DNA of 30,511 bases from JBARRO01 sp049644265 (GCA_049644265.1 JBARRO010000172.1:1-30511); one strand, 5' to 3'. Counted from the stretch's first letter, positions 17,194 to 24,302 are shown. Notes: generated by a model not told the origin, from the letters alone. A program made the numbers and translations.

Positions 17194-17220
17194 CGTGCCT
17201 TTGGCTCAGTTGGCTGGAGC
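17194..17220 (+). other. tRNA D-arm-like remnant in the leader of the 55-aa gene
   Basis: GCTC (17204-17207) and GAGC (17217-17220) enclose AGTTGGCTG, a textbook tRNA D-arm. It is followed by GGCAGG, like an anticodon-stem 5' strand. No matching 3' anticodon strand, T-arm or acceptor follows, so it could be only a 5' tRNA half or chance similarity. Confidence 0.3.
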
Positions 17221-17251
17221 GGCAGGCTTTATACAATCATGGAGTAACGGC

Positions 17252-17419
17252 ATGCCTCATGTCATTAAACGGTTCGTACTCACCCCTAGCCAGGCTGCGG
17301 AAAAGGAGTTAATCTGCGACCAGATCAGGGTTAACCCTCGAGGCCCGTGGGTGGACGGCAAGAGAATAAGTCTGCCAAAGCCAAAAGGAACAAAACCGAG
17401 TATGAAGAAAAAGAAATAA
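17252..17419 (+). CDS. Small basic protein of 55 aa, unknown function
   Basis: The ATG at 17252 has GGAG seven bases upstream. A promoter lies about 100 bp upstream and a strong terminator 30 bp downstream, so this is a complete single-gene unit. The protein begins MPHVIKRFVLTPSQAAEKEL, has a central RVNPRGPWVDGKRISLPKPK and ends in MKKKK. It is strongly basic, with one cysteine and no membrane segment. The lysine tail and Pro/Lys-rich second half would suit an RNA- or ribosome-binding peptide, but I do not recognise a family. An earlier in-frame start at 17165 would run across the leader and is less likely. Confidence 0.6.
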   Translation: MPHVIKRFVLTPSQAAEKELICDQIRVNPRGPWVDGKRISLPKPKGTKPSMKKKK

Positions 17420-17448
17420 GAGAGCAGCGAATCGCTCTTTAAGAAGAC

Positions 17449-17478
17449 AGTCCGGCTCGATAACGAGTCGGACTTTTC
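17449..17478 (+). terminator. Rho-independent terminator of the 55-aa gene
   Basis: AGTCCGGCTCG (17449-17459) pairs with CGAGTCGGACT (17464-17474) around an ATAA loop, with only one G-T wobble. It is followed by TTTTCG and further T residues. This is a textbook intrinsic terminator. Confidence 0.85.
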
Positions 17479-17567
17479 GTTTGTGGCAAGAGCAACAATT
17501 CTCAGTTGAACGACCTGTTGAAAAACGGTATCTTGTTCCAGCATTTTCACACCATATTGACATTTCC

Positions 17568-17655
17568 AATTTCCGTTTTTCCCGTAGGATTGGATAGAGC
17601 GTCAATTTACCTTTTCTAATTTCCATTTTTCGTTGTTAAGCGTCCGTAGCTCAAC
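17568..17655 (+). repeat. Two partial 5' copies of the tRNA-Arg gene with a shared flank
   Basis: Each copy is preceded by AATTTCC(G/A)TTTTT, at 17568-17580 and 17618-17630. The first copy has CCCGTAG at 17581-17587 and then TGGATAGAGC, as in the intact tRNA's D-arm. The second, 17640-17655, matches 15 of the first 16 bases of the tRNA (GCGTCCGTAGCTCAAC). Neither can fold as a tRNA. Confidence 0.55.
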
Positions 17656-17658
17656 CGC

Positions 17659-17726
17659 CGAAACGGCCCGCGAACCGTTCTTGTGAGCGGTTGCCGTTTC
17701 GAGCGTCCCGACGCTCTTTGTCGGGA
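17659..17726. repeat. Pair of hairpins just upstream of tRNA-Arg
   Basis: CGAAACGG (17659-17666) pairs with CCGTTTCG (17694-17701), enclosing AACCG/CGGTT. A second stem TCCCGAC (17706-17712) pairs with GTCGGGA (17720-17726). There is no T-tract, so these look structural or repeat-derived rather than terminators. Confidence 0.5.
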
Positions 17727-17760
17727 TCGGCACCGATGTGGAAATGTTAAGACTCACAAA

Positions 17761-17834
17761 GCGCCCGTAGCTCAACTGGATAGAGCATCAGACTTCGGAT
17801 CTGAGGGTTGGGGGTTCGACTCCCTCCGGGCGCA
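17761..17834 (+). tRNA. tRNA-Arg (anticodon UCG)
   Basis: 74 nt with full cloverleaf. Acceptor GCGCCCG pairs with CGGGCGC, plus discriminator A. D stem is GCTC/GAGC. Anticodon stem TCAGA/TCTGA encloses loop CTTCGGA, giving anticodon TCG. The T-arm has a GGGGG stem and a TTCGACT loop. CCA is not encoded, so it must be added after transcription. It reads CGA and, by wobble, other CGN codons. Confidence 0.96.
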
Positions 17835-17951
17835 CAGCAGACTCAATCCGGTCCCGTCTTCGACGGGATTCTCAATTCGACAACGAAGTTAGCAGACAGC
17901 GCTAACTTCGGTCGAATTGGAAGTTGGGGGTTCGACTCCCTCCGGGCGCAC
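17807..17951 (+). repeat. 29-bp direct repeat of the tRNA-Arg 3' end
   Basis: The last 28 bases of the tRNA plus one base (17807-17835) recur exactly at 17923-17951, including the T-arm and the acceptor 3' strand. The second copy has no D- or anticodon arm, so it is a fragment. Direct repeats of a tRNA 3' end are what site-specific integration leaves behind, but no integrase is in the window. Confidence 0.72.
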
Positions 17952-18154
17952 TTAACAATGACAATTGTTGAAATGGAAAAATGGAAAATCGTTAAGAAAG
18001 AACCTGGGATGGGTTTCAGCGTTTCGGTCAAACCAGTTTTCCATTTCCCCAATTTACATTTTTCCATTGTTTGACTCCCTCCGGGCGCACTAAACAATGA
18101 TAATTGTTGAAATGAAAAATGGAAAATCGTTACGAAAGAACCCGTGATGGGTTT
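17934..18154 (+). repeat. Tandem duplication containing tRNA-Arg 3' fragments
   Basis: The segment 17934-18016 is nearly identical to 18073-18154, at a 139-bp offset. Each begins with the acceptor end GACTCCCTCCGGGCGCAC, continues through AACAATGA(C/T)AATTGTTGAAATG and ends in GATGGGTTT. Between them lies an A/T-rich stretch with GGAAAAATGGAAAA-type arms in both orientations. The interval 17479-18259 contains no protein gene I can support. Confidence 0.7.
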
Positions 18155-18259
18155 GGGTTTGAATTGGAAAACTGCAATTGCAGACTGGCAACTGGAGACT
18201 GGTTACTATAGATTAAGGATTCCCTTCGTTCACAACAAAGATTGTTGACTGGAAGGCCT

Positions 18260-18817
18260 ATGAATCTCATCAAAAGAGCATTCCAAATAGTCAAAAACTA
18301 CTTCATCCGCTACCCCGCTGTCCTCTCGGGTTACATCATCTACAGCTACTTCTTCGTGTCGACCATGAGTTTCTACAAGGAAATCCGGCAAACGTCGATG
18401 AGCAAGCTGGAGGTGTTCATGGAGTTCGATGCCCTCCTGTGGATGTGGCTCCTCGCCGCCGCTCTCGTCAAGATCATCTCCTACCGCTCCAAAATGCTCG
18501 AGCAGGAAAAGGCGCGGCTTAGCCAGCAGAAAGAGCTCGAGAAACAACAAACCCAGTTGAGTACCATGAAGGAAGTCATCAGGACACTTCAGCATGAGAT
18601 CAACAACCCGCTTGCGATCATCATGGGCTACCTGAACCAGGCGGAACAGGAAGCCAAAGATCAGCCGGAAATTCTGATCGACTTGAAGGAAATTAAGGTG
18701 GGAGCTCAGCGTATCAAGAAAACGCTTATCGACTTCTCGAACGCGAACGACTACGAAACAATCGATTCACCGGTGGGGCAGATGGCACATCCGAAGCGCA
18801 CCGGGGAACCGGGATGA
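18260..18817 (+). CDS. Membrane protein with histidine-kinase dimerisation domain but no ATPase domain
   Basis: 185 residues from the ATG at 18260, which has GGAAGG just upstream; a TTG at 18242 is the alternative. Two membrane helices are visible, about 18-38 (YPAVLSGYIIYSYFFVSTMS) and 56-75. A charged coiled coil covers about 76-105. A HisKA-type H-box follows, TLQHEINNPLAIIMGYL, with the phospho-acceptor candidate His112. The frame stops about 70 residues later, before any N, G1 or G2 box, so there is no catalytic domain. A strong terminator overlaps the stop codon, which argues that the short form is the natural end and not a sequencing artefact. It could be a phosphotransfer or dimerisation partner for another kinase. 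Role unknown. Confidence 0.75.
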   Translation: MNLIKRAFQIVKNYFIRYPAVLSGYIIYSYFFVSTMSFYKEIRQTSMSKLEVFMEFDALLWMWLLAAALVKIISYRSKMLEQEKARLSQQKELEKQQTQLSTMKEVIRTLQHEINNPLAIIMGYLNQAEQEAKDQPEILIDLKEIKVGAQRIKKTLIDFSNANDYETIDSPVGQMAHPKRTGEPG

Positions 18818-18845
18818 ACTGCGTCCCGGCTCCCGGTTGCCTTTT
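18801..18845 (+). terminator. Terminator between convergent genes
   Basis: CCGGG (18801-18805) and CCGGGA (18809-18814) pair with TCCCGG (18824-18829) and CCCGG (18832-18836), leaving a small internal loop, and CTTTTA follows. The hairpin overlaps the stop codon of the kinase-like gene and lies 14 bp before the stop of the facing lipoprotein gene. It can act on the plus strand and perhaps on both. Confidence 0.68.
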
Positions 18846-18858
18846 AGAAATGGAACGG

Positions 18859-19386
18859 TTACTGTGCGCCGAGGAATCGATCCTGCAATTTCTGAACCTC
18901 CGACGCTGAATAGCTGGCCACAATCTTGCCGGTTGCGTCGATGATCCGGAATCCGCCTTCCGCTGTCATGGTGCATGTCCCCAGAAGGGTTCCGTCCGCA
19001 TTTTTCACCAGTGTGCCGGCGTCGCTCTTTTCCATGGCATACACCTGATCTCCTTGCCGGAGCTCAACGGTGTTTCCCTGGAAGGCCACCGAGGTTTCGC
19101 CGTTTACGGGCACGACAACGGGGTCCATGGACGCTGAAACCGGGTTGCTCCCCGTCCAGAATTCGATGGAATTAAGAATGATCACGTCGATGGTTGCGGC
19201 AATGCTGTACACCTGGACGATGGTCATCACCAGGAATCCGATTTCGTTGATCCACTTGTCGCCAATGCCTTCGTTGAACTTATAAACCTTCTTCACAAGG
19301 TTGAAAGACCCAAAGCAACCCGTCGAGGTCAAACTCATACTGATAACGAGCAGGGATGTCACAATCGCAAGAAATGTCTTCTTCAT
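18859..19386 (-). CDS. DUF3332-family lipoprotein
   Basis: 175 residues. The signal MKKTFLAIVTSLLVISMSLT is followed by lipobox STGC, with Cys24. The body carries the DUF3332 pattern: FNLVKKVYKFNEGIGDKWINE, a hydrophobic segment IGFLVMTIVQVYSIAATIDVI, then NSIEFWTGSNPVSA. The C-terminal half is a beta-rich stretch ending KLQDRFLGAQ. The ATG has GAGGA about five bases upstream. The family's function is not known; the signal implies membrane anchoring outside the cytoplasm. It converges on the kinase-like gene and diverges from tadA, so it is a single-gene unit. Confidence 0.8.
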   Translation of the reverse strand: MKKTFLAIVTSLLVISMSLTSTGCFGSFNLVKKVYKFNEGIGDKWINEIGFLVMTIVQVYSIAATIDVIILNSIEFWTGSNPVSASMDPVVVPVNGETSVAFQGNTVELRQGDQVYAMEKSDAGTLVKNADGTLLGTCTMTAEGGFRIIDATGKIVASYSASEVQKLQDRFLGAQ

Positions 19387-19433
19387 AACGATCCTCTGGA
19401 AGAAGTGGATGATTCCGTAACCGCAGTATTCAA

Positions 19434-19462
19434 ACCTTACTGAAAAGATGCCTCTTAGTCAA
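19434..19462 (-). promoter_or_regulatory. Possible promoter of the DUF3332 lipoprotein
   Basis: On the minus strand TTGACT (19457-19462) and TAAGGT (19434-19439) are spaced 17 bp apart. The -35 box is good and the -10 box is poor. Confidence 0.35.
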
Positions 19463-19532
19463 CGGCGTTGCGAATATAGAGGTCGCACTCGTATTTTTTT
19501 CACTTTTCGATTTCAAGAAAGGCTGGACACGG

Positions 19533-20003
19533 ATGACGGTTCATGAACAATGGATGAAGCAGGCGCTGCGCGAGGCCTCCCGTGCCTACGAGCAGGACGA
19601 GGTTCCCGTCGGCGCAGTTGTTGTCTATGAGGGAAAGATCATCGGGAAGGGATACAACCAGATCGAGCGACTTCAGGATCCGACTGCTCACGCGGAAATG
19701 ATCGCCCTGACAGCTGCTGCAGGCCATCTGCACTCTCGCAGGCTTGAAAAATGCACGCTCTACGTTACGCTCGAGCCATGCCCCATGTGTGCGGGCGCGG
19801 TCGTCCTCTCCCGAATCCCCACATTGGTGTTTGCAGCGTTCGACCCGAAAGCCGGAGCCTGCGGCACGCTGTACAACATTCCGCAGGACAAACGCCTGAA
19901 TCACACGCCCCACGTTATTTCAGGCGTATGCGACCGCGAAAGCGAAGAGTTGCTGAAGGGATTTTTCGGGAGAGTGCGAACGTTGCCGATCAAGGGGAAA
20001 TAA
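19533..20003 (+). CDS. tadA: tRNA-specific adenosine deaminase
   Basis: 156 residues, normal length. The zinc-dependent deaminase motifs are present: TAHAE, with His53 as zinc ligand and Glu55 as proton shuttle, and EPCPMCAGA with Cys83 and Cys86. The substrate-binding NxxE-type segment is GYNQIERLQDPTAH, and the C-terminus holds the usual helix ELLKGFFGRVR. It converts the wobble A34 of tRNA-Arg(ACG) to inosine. It reads away from the lipoprotein gene. The tRNA-Arg(UCG) 1.7 kb upstream is not its substrate. Identification is firm. Confidence 0.96.
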   Translation: MTVHEQWMKQALREASRAYEQDEVPVGAVVVYEGKIIGKGYNQIERLQDPTAHAEMIALTAAAGHLHSRRLEKCTLYVTLEPCPMCAGAVVLSRIPTLVFAAFDPKAGACGTLYNIPQDKRLNHTPHVISGVCDRESEELLKGFFGRVRTLPIKGK

Positions 20004-20012
20004 AAAAGAACG

Positions 20013-20338
20013 TTTCACAGAGAAAAGAAGAGGTCACAGAGGTTTGGGGCTCGTGATTTTTTTGGGGGGGAGGAGAGAAAACCTGGACTTACAAAGACAA
20101 CAGCAAGAACAGGGAACCGTCATTCCCGCGTGTCTTAAGCGGGAATCTGATCTAAGACGGAGTATCGGACTTCACTTCCTGTTGTAAATCAGATCCCTGC
20201 TTAAAACAAGCAGGGATGACGACTCCTTAAATAGTATCGTTCCTCATTTGTAGTTGACAGCGGGGAGGGGGTTCTCTCATTCAAACCAATTTTTTCTCCG
20301 TGTCCTCTGCTCTTCTCTTCTTTTCCTCTGTGTAATCT
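20013..20338. repeat. MITE-like element with nested REP hairpins between tadA and prfA
   Basis: The outer arms CACAGAG-AAAAGAAGAG (20016-20032) and the inverse of CACAGAGGAAAAGAAGAG (20315-20332) match apart from one gap. Inside are two hairpins of related sequence in opposite orientation: ATTCCCGC/GCGGGAAT (20122-20129, 20139-20146) and a perfect 10-bp stem ATCCCTGCTT/AAGCAGGGAT (20193-20202, 20208-20217). It fills the whole gap between the two convergent genes and may serve as their terminator. No protein gene is present. Confidence 0.62.
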
Positions 20339-20343
20339 CTTTC

Positions 20344-21414
20344 TCAAACAGTCGCGTTCTGGAGCTTCTCCGCCCTGTCCGCCACTCTCAGCTGTTCAAT
20401 CATCGTATCCAGATCGCCATCGATAACGTTGTTGAGGTTGTAGAGTGTCAGTCCGATGCGATGGTCCGTGACGCGGTTTTGGGGGAAATTGTACGTGCGG
20501 ATTTTGTCGCTCCGGTCGCCGCTTTTGACCATGGACTTGCGCTTTGCGGCCTGCGAAGCGGTTTGCTCCTGAAGTTTGATCTCGTACAGTTTGGCACGAA
20601 GCATCTTCATCGCACGCTCGCGATTCTGGAACTGTGAGCGCTCCTGCTGACATGCCACAACGATGCCGGTTGGTTTGTGCGTAATCCGGACGGCCGTCTC
20701 TACTTTGTTGACATTCTGCCCCCCCTTGCCGCCGGCGCGATAGGTGTCGAATTGCAGATCGGCAGGGTTGATGTCGACTTCGACGTCTTCGACCTCGGGC
20801 AACACGACCACCGTCGCAGCAGAGGTGTGAACCCGTCCTTGTGCTTCGGTCTCCGGCACCCTTTGGACCCGGTGCACACCACTCTCGAACTTCATCAGTC
20901 CGTACGCCCATTCTCCCGAAACAGCAAAAATGATTTCCTTAAACCCGCCTTTTCCCGTCTCATTCCAGTCCAAAAGGTCCACCTTCCAGGCTTTGCGTTC
21001 CGCAAACCGTGTGTACATCCTGTACAGGTCTGAAGCAAATAGCGCCGCCTCCTCGCCACCCGTTCCCGCCCGAATTTCCATGATGAAATTTTTCGTGTCG
21101 TTGGGGTCCTGAGGGACAAGCAGGAGTTTCATATCTTCTTCCAGCTTCGCCACGTCCACCTTGAGTTTATCGTACTCCTCCTGGGCCAATGCTTTCAGCT
21201 CGGGATCGCCCACGGACTCGAGTAAATCCTTGCTTCCCTGAAAATCATGAAATGCTTTCTTGTATTGCTTCCCCGTCCTGATGATCGGCTCGAGGGAGCG
21301 CAGCTCTTTCCCGAGTTCCTTGAATTTCTGCTGGTCCGACAGGACTGCGGGATCGCTCAGAAGCCGATTGACCTCCTCGTACCGTTCGAATATTTTTTCG
21401 AGTTTTTCGAGCAT
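20344..21414 (-). CDS. prfA: Peptide chain release factor 1
   Basis: 356 residues, standard for RF1. The GGQ motif that triggers peptide release is in AGGKGGQNVNKVETAVRITH (Gly231-Gly232-Gln233). The stop-codon-reading PxT motif is PET at 187-189 within RVQRVPETEAQGRVHTSA, which marks RF1 rather than RF2. The N-terminal helical domain and GTGGEEAALFA region are intact. It recognises UAA and UAG on the ribosome. It follows a DUF1385 gene by 14 bp, an arrangement seen in many bacteria. The usual downstream prmC methyltransferase gene is absent here, replaced by a repeat element and tadA. Confidence 0.96.
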   Translation of the reverse strand: MLEKLEKIFERYEEVNRLLSDPAVLSDQQKFKELGKELRSLEPIIRTGKQYKKAFHDFQGSKDLLESVGDPELKALAQEEYDKLKVDVAKLEEDMKLLLVPQDPNDTKNFIMEIRAGTGGEEAALFASDLYRMYTRFAERKAWKVDLLDWNETGKGGFKEIIFAVSGEWAYGLMKFESGVHRVQRVPETEAQGRVHTSAATVVVLPEVEDVEVDINPADLQFDTYRAGGKGGQNVNKVETAVRITHKPTGIVVACQQERSQFQNRERAMKMLRAKLYEIKLQEQTASQAAKRKSMVKSGDRSDKIRTYNFPQNRVTDHRIGLTLYNLNNVIDGDLDTMIEQLRVADRAEKLQNATV

Positions 21415-21428
21415 GTCGCTCTTGTTTG

Positions 21429-22478
21429 TTATACCTCAAGCTGATGCTTGGCCTCAAGCTTCAGCGAGTACCGTTCCGCATCGACGTTTCCGAGCGCACA
21501 CTGAAGTGCGACGATCGCCACTTCAAGCTGGCTTTCGTCCGGCTCCCTGGTCGTAATCTTCTGAAGCCAGAGCCCCGGCGCAATGATGATCCGCCCCCAC
21601 CATGTTGTGCTGTGCTTTGCCGAGAACTTGATGAACTCATAGGCAATTCCTCCGACCACTGGAATAAACGGTAGGTGCGTCAGAAGCCGGATCGGGAGGG
21701 TAATCGTGCCAAAGATCTTGAGGAGAAGCGTATCGAGGAGACCGAACGCAACGATTGCGACAAACATGACGATCAGGAGAAAGCTCGTTCCGCAACGCGG
21801 GTGGAAACGGGTGTGCTGCTTGACAGCAGAAGGAACAAGTAGATCTTTGAGCTCAAATGCAAAGATCGATTTATGCTCGGCCCCGTGGTACTGGAAGAGC
21901 CGTTTGATGTCTTTCATCAATGAAATCGCGGCCAGATATCCAAGCAGGATGGTAATCCGGATCAGGCCGGTCACGAGATTGAATTCAAATGCCTTCTGCT
22001 CAATCTGGAACACTTTCGTCGTCAGGACCAGGGGTGTGACAAAGAAAATCCCAATGCCAATGACCAGCGCAAACACCAGTGACAGGACGAGGGTGAACGT
22101 CGACTGACCTTTGGGAGGTTGTGCTGCTCCGTTGGCTTTTCCGTTCCCGCGGGCTTTCCCATCGTCCGTGTCCATCATGGCAATCTCTGCCGACCAGTTG
22201 AGTGTTTTGATTCCGAGATACATCATGTCGACCAGGCCGATGGCTCCGCGGACGACCGGGAGGTTGAGCATCTTGTACTTCTCAACCATCGATCGAAAGC
22301 TGTGTTTTTGCACGACGATCGACCCGTCGGCTCTTCGCACTGCGGTGGCAACCGAGCCGGGGGCACGCATCATCACGCCTTCAATGACCGCCTGGCCGCC
22401 GATCTGCATCGGCTTGTTCGGGTCGTACTGGGGGTTGGTCGGAACCCAGCTTGATTTCTTCTCATCACGATCGCTCAA
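21429..22478 (-). CDS. DUF1385-family membrane protein
   Basis: I place the start at TTG 22478 because AAGGAG sits six bases upstream and a promoter lies just before it. Longer readings to 22829 overlap the flippase and add no recognisable sequence. The result is 349 residues. The DUF1385 core is clear: QIGGQAVIEGVMMRAPG near the N-terminus, VVRGAIGLVDMMYLGIKTL, YHGAEHKSIFAFE, HPRCGTSFLL and four or more membrane helices. An unusual Gly/Asn/Lys-rich insert (about residues 115-130) separates the two halves. The family's role is unknown; co-occurrence with prfA is a recurrent genomic pattern. Confidence 0.88.
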   Translation of the reverse strand: MSDRDEKKSSWVPTNPQYDPNKPMQIGGQAVIEGVMMRAPGSVATAVRRADGSIVVQKHSFRSMVEKYKMLNLPVVRGAIGLVDMMYLGIKTLNWSAEIAMMDTDDGKARGNGKANGAAQPPKGQSTFTLVLSLVFALVIGIGIFFVTPLVLTTKVFQIEQKAFEFNLVTGLIRITILLGYLAAISLMKDIKRLFQYHGAEHKSIFAFELKDLLVPSAVKQHTRFHPRCGTSFLLIVMFVAIVAFGLLDTLLLKIFGTITLPIRLLTHLPFIPVVGGIAYEFIKFSAKHSTTWWGRIIIAPGLWLQKITTREPDESQLEVAIVALQCALGNVDAERYSLKLEAKHQLEV

Positions 22479-22509
22479 CGCGCTCTCCTTGACTGGTTGG
22501 TATTTTTTC

Positions 22510-22538
22510 AATATACGAAACAATGGGGCAGGGATCAA
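22510..22538 (-). promoter_or_regulatory. Promoter of the DUF1385-prfA operon
   Basis: On the minus strand TTGATC (22533-22538) and TATATT (22510-22515) are 17 bp apart. Initiation near 22503 leaves about 25 nt containing the AAGGAG site before the TTG start. This supports the short start of the DUF1385 gene. Confidence 0.62.
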
Positions 22539-22597
22539 CGAACGACGAGACCAGATACGGCGAAATGATCCGGGACTGGCGAACGGGGAGGAATCCT

Positions 22598-24091
22598 CTA
22601 GGCCTCGGGAGTCTTCCCGGGCGAAGTCAGCGTCTTCAGGATGGCGGACTTTGTGAGGACAAACTCTTTCATACTCACAATGTTCAGGGCGAACAACGAC
22701 GCGACAAACGCCGAAAGGAACGCAAGTTTGAGCAGGACGCCGGAAAAGGAGAGTGGCTCGGGAGAGAGAAGCTTGAATGCCACAAACAAGACCGCAACGA
22801 CGAACGAGAGCCGAACGACCTTGTTCCATTCATACTGCACCGGATAGAATCTCTGCGAAGCAAGGAACATTCCCACCGCCATGACGATGTAGCTGCACAG
22901 GGTGGCGAGGGCGGCCCCGAGGATTCCATAGATGGGAATAAGAAGAAAGTTGAGGCCTATGTTCACAAGCGCCCCCGCGCCCGTCACAAGAGGGAGATAC
23001 TTGGTTTTCTTTTCGAGATACACGCCGACGACAAACACCACGTACGCCCCGGTAAAAACGTAGGAGAGGAGAATGTAGGGAACGATTTGAACTCCCGGCC
23101 AGTACGCCGGAGGAAAAAACTGTCTCCCAAAAATGCTCATCCGGACCACATCCTCGATGAAAAACGACACGACCAGAAAAATGCTTGTCATGGCGAGCAG
23201 AAAATACGTGAACACTTTGGAAAAGAGCTGCTTGGCATCCGGGTCAGTTGCATGGTTGAGAAAGAACGGCCTCCATGCATAGTCAAACATCCCGACAATC
23301 AGCATCATGAAAATTCCCAACCGGTAGTTCAACTGGTAAACGCCGAGCGTGGCATCGTTCGTCAGGGCTCTGACAATGGGCCTGTCGACAACCTGCATCG
23401 CAACACCCGAAAGCCCGGCAGGAATGTACGGGAGGCCGAACTTGAGAATTTCCTTGTACAGCCGCCCGGGGATGTCGAAGCTTATCTGTTCGCGGACAAG
23501 ATTCAGCATGACACAAAATGTGAAGACGGAAGCGAGAAGATTGGCCAGGAAAACTCCCTCCGCCCTCCTGTGAAATCCCACGATCAGAACGACATTCAGG
23601 ATGAGGTTGGTGGAGACATTCAGGATTTTCAGGGAGGCAAATTTCTTTGCGCGTTGTTGCATGCGCAGGGAGGCAAAGGGGACGACGGCAAGCGTGTCAA
23701 AGCAGAGAATCCATCCTGCGTACCGGACCAGGATGTGCTGCGAAGGATCCAGGCCAATCAGGGCGGCAATGGTTGTCGACGAGGTATGAATAACAAGGGA
23801 AAGAAGAACCGAAGTTCCCGCCAGCGAGAGGAACGGAACCGTGAAGTTCTGTTTCTTGTCCCCGATTTCCTGCGATGCCACAAATCGCATGTACGCCTGT
23901 TCCATACCGTAGCCGTACACGACCGCTGCAAACGCAATGTAAGCATAGACGTTGGCAATGACCCCGTTCTCTTCCGGGAGCAGGACGTTGGCGTAGAATG
24001 GAACGATGAGAAAATTCAGGAGCCTTCCGACCACGGTGCTCAAACCGTACACGGCAGTTTCCTTACCGAGCCGCAGGATCTTCTCAACCAT
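22598..24091 (-). CDS. Lipid-linked oligosaccharide flippase (polysaccharide transporter / MATE-like family)
   Basis: 497 residues with about 12-14 membrane helices spread along the whole length. The opening VEKILRLGKETAVYGLSTVVGRLLNFLIVPFYANVLLP is typical of Wzx/PST-type flippases, as are GLPYIPAGLSGVAMQVVDRP and the repeated hydrophobic stretches with few charges. These proteins move undecaprenyl-linked sugar repeats across the inner membrane during O-antigen or exopolysaccharide assembly. No SD precedes the ATG. The open frame on the opposite strand across this gene is a shadow. Context with glycosyltransferases further upstream (25854-30511) supports a polysaccharide role, though housekeeping genes intervene. 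Confidence 0.87.
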   Translation of the reverse strand: MVEKILRLGKETAVYGLSTVVGRLLNFLIVPFYANVLLPEENGVIANVYAYIAFAAVVYGYGMEQAYMRFVASQEIGDKKQNFTVPFLSLAGTSVLLSLVIHTSSTTIAALIGLDPSQHILVRYAGWILCFDTLAVVPFASLRMQQRAKKFASLKILNVSTNLILNVVLIVGFHRRAEGVFLANLLASVFTFCVMLNLVREQISFDIPGRLYKEILKFGLPYIPAGLSGVAMQVVDRPIVRALTNDATLGVYQLNYRLGIFMMLIVGMFDYAWRPFFLNHATDPDAKQLFSKVFTYFLLAMTSIFLVVSFFIEDVVRMSIFGRQFFPPAYWPGVQIVPYILLSYVFTGAYVVFVVGVYLEKKTKYLPLVTGAGALVNIGLNFLLIPIYGILGAALATLCSYIVMAVGMFLASQRFYPVQYEWNKVVRLSFVVAVLFVAFKLLSPEPLSFSGVLLKLAFLSAFVASLFALNIVSMKEFVLTKSAILKTLTSPGKTPEA

Positions 24092-24135
24092 GGTGGGACA
24101 GGATTACTTCATGCACTGGGGAGTGCGGGGGCAAT

Positions 24136-24300
24136 TCAACGGCTTTCCGGTTCATCGATCAGCATGATCGGAATATCATCCTTAATCTCGTAGACCTTGC
24201 CGCAGGACTTGCAGGTGAGTGTGTTCTTTTCGGGTTTGTAGTCAAGGTCGCCTTTGCATTTCGGGCAGCAAAGGATGTCCAGAAGTTCTTTTTTGAGCAT
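24136..24300 (-). CDS. Trm112-like small zinc-ribbon protein (UPF0434/YcaR type)
   Basis: 54 residues. It reads MLKKELLDILCCPKCKGDL, then LTCKSCGKVYEIKDDIPIML, ending IDEPESR. The two CxxC pairs (CPKC and CKSC) form a zinc ribbon, and the DDIPIML motif is diagnostic of the Trm112 fold. The ATG lies two bases after the thioesterase stop, so the two genes are probably cotranscribed. Relatives act as small partners of methyltransferases or have no known role. No partner methyltransferase is visible in the window. Confidence 0.88.
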   Translation of the reverse strand: MLKKELLDILCCPKCKGDLDYKPEKNTLTCKSCGKVYEIKDDIPIMLIDEPESR

Positions 24301-24302
24301 GA

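Larger units (their letters stand above)
16546..17251. other. Repeat-rich intergenic interval upstream of the gal operon
   Basis: These 706 bases contain no convincing protein gene until 17252. They hold two inverted-repeat elements (16661-16753 and 16781-17041), a promoter at 17120-17148 and a tRNA D-arm-like leader near 17194-17220. Open frames such as the plus-strand one at 16627-17061 merely cross the repeats. Confidence 0.6.

Noticed and set aside
17843..18097. Minus-strand 84-codon frame over the tRNA repeats
   Set aside because: It passes through tRNA 3' fragments and A/T-rich repeats and has no SD.
17760..18160. Integrative element with attL/attR
   Set aside because: The 3' tRNA repeats are only about 115-140 bp apart and no integrase or cargo gene lies between them. 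A scar is possible but an element is not present.
22523..24193. Plus-strand open frame of 556 codons
   Set aside because: It is the exact antisense of the flippase gene. Its composition (charged, Gln/Arg/Asp-rich, no domain) is that of a reverse-strand shadow.
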